64,000 bases of DNA. Source: CAZMNY01 sp964567745. GTDB taxonomy: Bacteria; Planctomycetota; Planctomycetia; Pirellulales; Pirellulaceae. The notes beneath the pieces are model-generated. The model saw nothing but the letters and a program-made list of their open reading frames with translations. It made no database searches and was not told the origin of the DNA. Location: assembly GCA_964567745.1 (NCBI GenBank), contig CAZMNY010000034.1, positions 1-64,000 of the forward strand, given 5' to 3'. A program made the position numbers and the translations under genes. Shown one piece after another: positions 63,263-64,000 of the stretch; the first letter of the stretch is position 1, and every line of letters starts with the position of its first letter.

Positions 63263-64000
63263 CTAAGCGAGAATGTCCTTAACCACTTTTCCGTAGACAT
63301 CCGTCAAGCGGAAATCGCGGCCCGCGTACCGATACGTCAGTTGCTCGTGATCGAGACCGAGCAGGTGAAGAATCGTCGCGTGCCAGTCGTGAATGTGGCA
63401 CTTGTTCTCGACGGCTTCATGACCATGTTCATCGGTCGCCCCGTAGCTGAACCCGCCTTTCACGCCGCCGCCGGCCATCCATGTGGTGTAGCCCTTGTTG
63501 TTGTGATTTCGGCCATCGCCGCCTTGGGCGAATGGAGTGCGACCGAATTCGCCGCCCCAAATGATGAGCGTATCCTTGAGCATGTCCCTTTGCTTCAAGT
63601 CTTGCAGCAGCCCTGCGATCGGCTTGTCGCACGCTTCGGCTCGAAGCTTGTGGTCTACCGAAAGGTTGGCGTGCTGATCCCAATTGCCGTGGGTGATCTC
63701 GACAAAACGGACGCCGGCCTCGATGAATCTCCGCGCGAGCAAACACTGCTTGCCAAACATCTGAGTCGGCCCGCCGTCGGCACCATACATTGCCAGAGTA
63801 GCTTGGCTCTCCTTCGACGTATCCATCAACTTGGGCATCGCACCCTGCATTCGAAACGCCAACTCGTAAGATTCGATCACTCCTTCGACGCTTGGTTGCA
63901 CTTTGTCGCGAGTCAGCTTTTCGCGATTGAGCGTCTGAATCAAATCGAGTTGCGAGCGCTGTTGTCGGTCCGAAAGTCTTGGATTCTTGATGTCAGGCAC
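63263..64000 (-). CDS. DUF1501 protein, C-terminal part (cut by window edge)
   Basis: The frame is open to the right edge, so the N-terminus with its Tat signal lies outside. The 246 visible residues have the C-terminal DUF1501 pattern: YELAFRMQGAMPKLMD, RRFIEAGVRFVEITHGNWDQ, IIWGGEFGRTPFAQ, GRNHNNKGYTTWMAGGG and LLGLDHEQLTYRYAG. It converges on the previous DUF1501 gene, to which it is clearly related. It probably has its own PSCyt partner beyond the window. Confidence 0.92.
   Translation of the reverse strand: MPDIKNPRLSDRQQRSQLDLIQTLNREKLTRDKVQPSVEGVIESYELAFRMQGAMPKLMDTSKESQATLAMYGADGGPTQMFGKQCLLARRFIEAGVRFVEITHGNWDQHANLSVDHKLRAEACDKPIAGLLQDLKQRDMLKDTLIIWGGEFGRTPFAQGGDGRNHNNKGYTTWMAGGGVKGGFSYGATDEHGHEAVENKCHIHDWHATILHLLGLDHEQLTYRYAGRDFRLTDVYGKVVKDILA

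Overview
The window reads as a Planctomycetota chromosome, most likely a Pirellulales-type organism. The evidence is the gene content: planctomycete cytochrome proteins (PSCyt/DUF1549/DUF1553), DUF1501, DUF1552 with a DUF1592-type partner, DUF1080, a very long 'PVC' membrane-dehydrogenase-like protein, many secreted sulfatases and Tat-exported oxidoreductases. No rRNA, CRISPR array or intact mobile element is visible. Seven complete formylglycine sulfatases occur in the first 30 kb, which points to growth on sulfated polysaccharides or glycoproteins.

Layout. 1-5.6 kb (minus): a probable operon of a sulfatase fused to an HExxH metallopeptidase, an iduronate-2-sulfatase-like enzyme, an enolase-superfamily dehydratase/epimerase and a sodium:solute symporter cut by the left edge. 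5.7-8.0 kb: a gene graveyard holding pieces of an efflux membrane-fusion protein, an IS3-type OrfA and a conserved planctomycete protein. 8.1-10.9 kb (plus): SASA esterase and sulfatase. 11-18 kb (minus): PSCyt/DUF1549/DUF1553 protein, DUF1501 protein, sulfatase and DUF1080 protein. 18-19 kb: sulfatase remnant and a FadR-type regulator with a perfect 24-bp palindrome just upstream. 19.1-19.3 kb: a MITE-like inverted repeat. 19.5-22.5 kb: two translationally coupled sulfatases. 22.7-28 kb: an aldo/keto reductase, zinc dehydrogenase, TIM-barrel isomerase and UxaE operon opposite an AraC regulator, followed by another sulfatase (28.2-29.8 kb).

29.8-35 kb: DUF4956 membrane protein and two CotH-kinase-fold secreted proteins, one with ankyrin repeats. 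35-38.7 kb: S9 dipeptidyl-peptidase and an EF-hand protein. 38.9-39.5 kb: a broken double MmcQ/YjbR gene. 39.6-47 kb: Gfo/Idh/MocA oxidoreductase, a DUF1552 and DUF1592-family pair, and a neutral-ceramidase-like protein. 47.5-49 kb: an ECF sigma factor broken by an exact 26-bp tandem duplication, beside a truncated Ser/Thr kinase. 49.5-49.9 kb: three tRNA genes (Ile-GAT, Ser-CGA, Asn-GTT) with structural irregularities. 49.9-58.2 kb (minus): PQQ-type propeller protein, MFS transporter, a 1279-residue SGNH/propeller/HEAT/cupredoxin/cytochrome c protein and a beta-lactamase-fold hydrolase. 58.6-64 kb: a PSCyt-LamG-DUF1553 and DUF1501 pair converging on a second DUF1501 gene cut by the right edge.

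How it fits together (inference): secreted sulfatases, an esterase and peptidases would strip sulfate, acyl and protein from algal polymers. The AKR, zinc-MDR and UxaE genes match an oxidative L-galactose route (L-galactose to L-galactonate to D-tagaturonate to D-fructuronate), a sugar found in sulfated red-algal galactans. The clearest candidates for undescribed biology are the sulfatase-metallopeptidase fusion operon, the L-galactose-like operon flanked by sulfatases, and the multi-redox 1279-residue protein.
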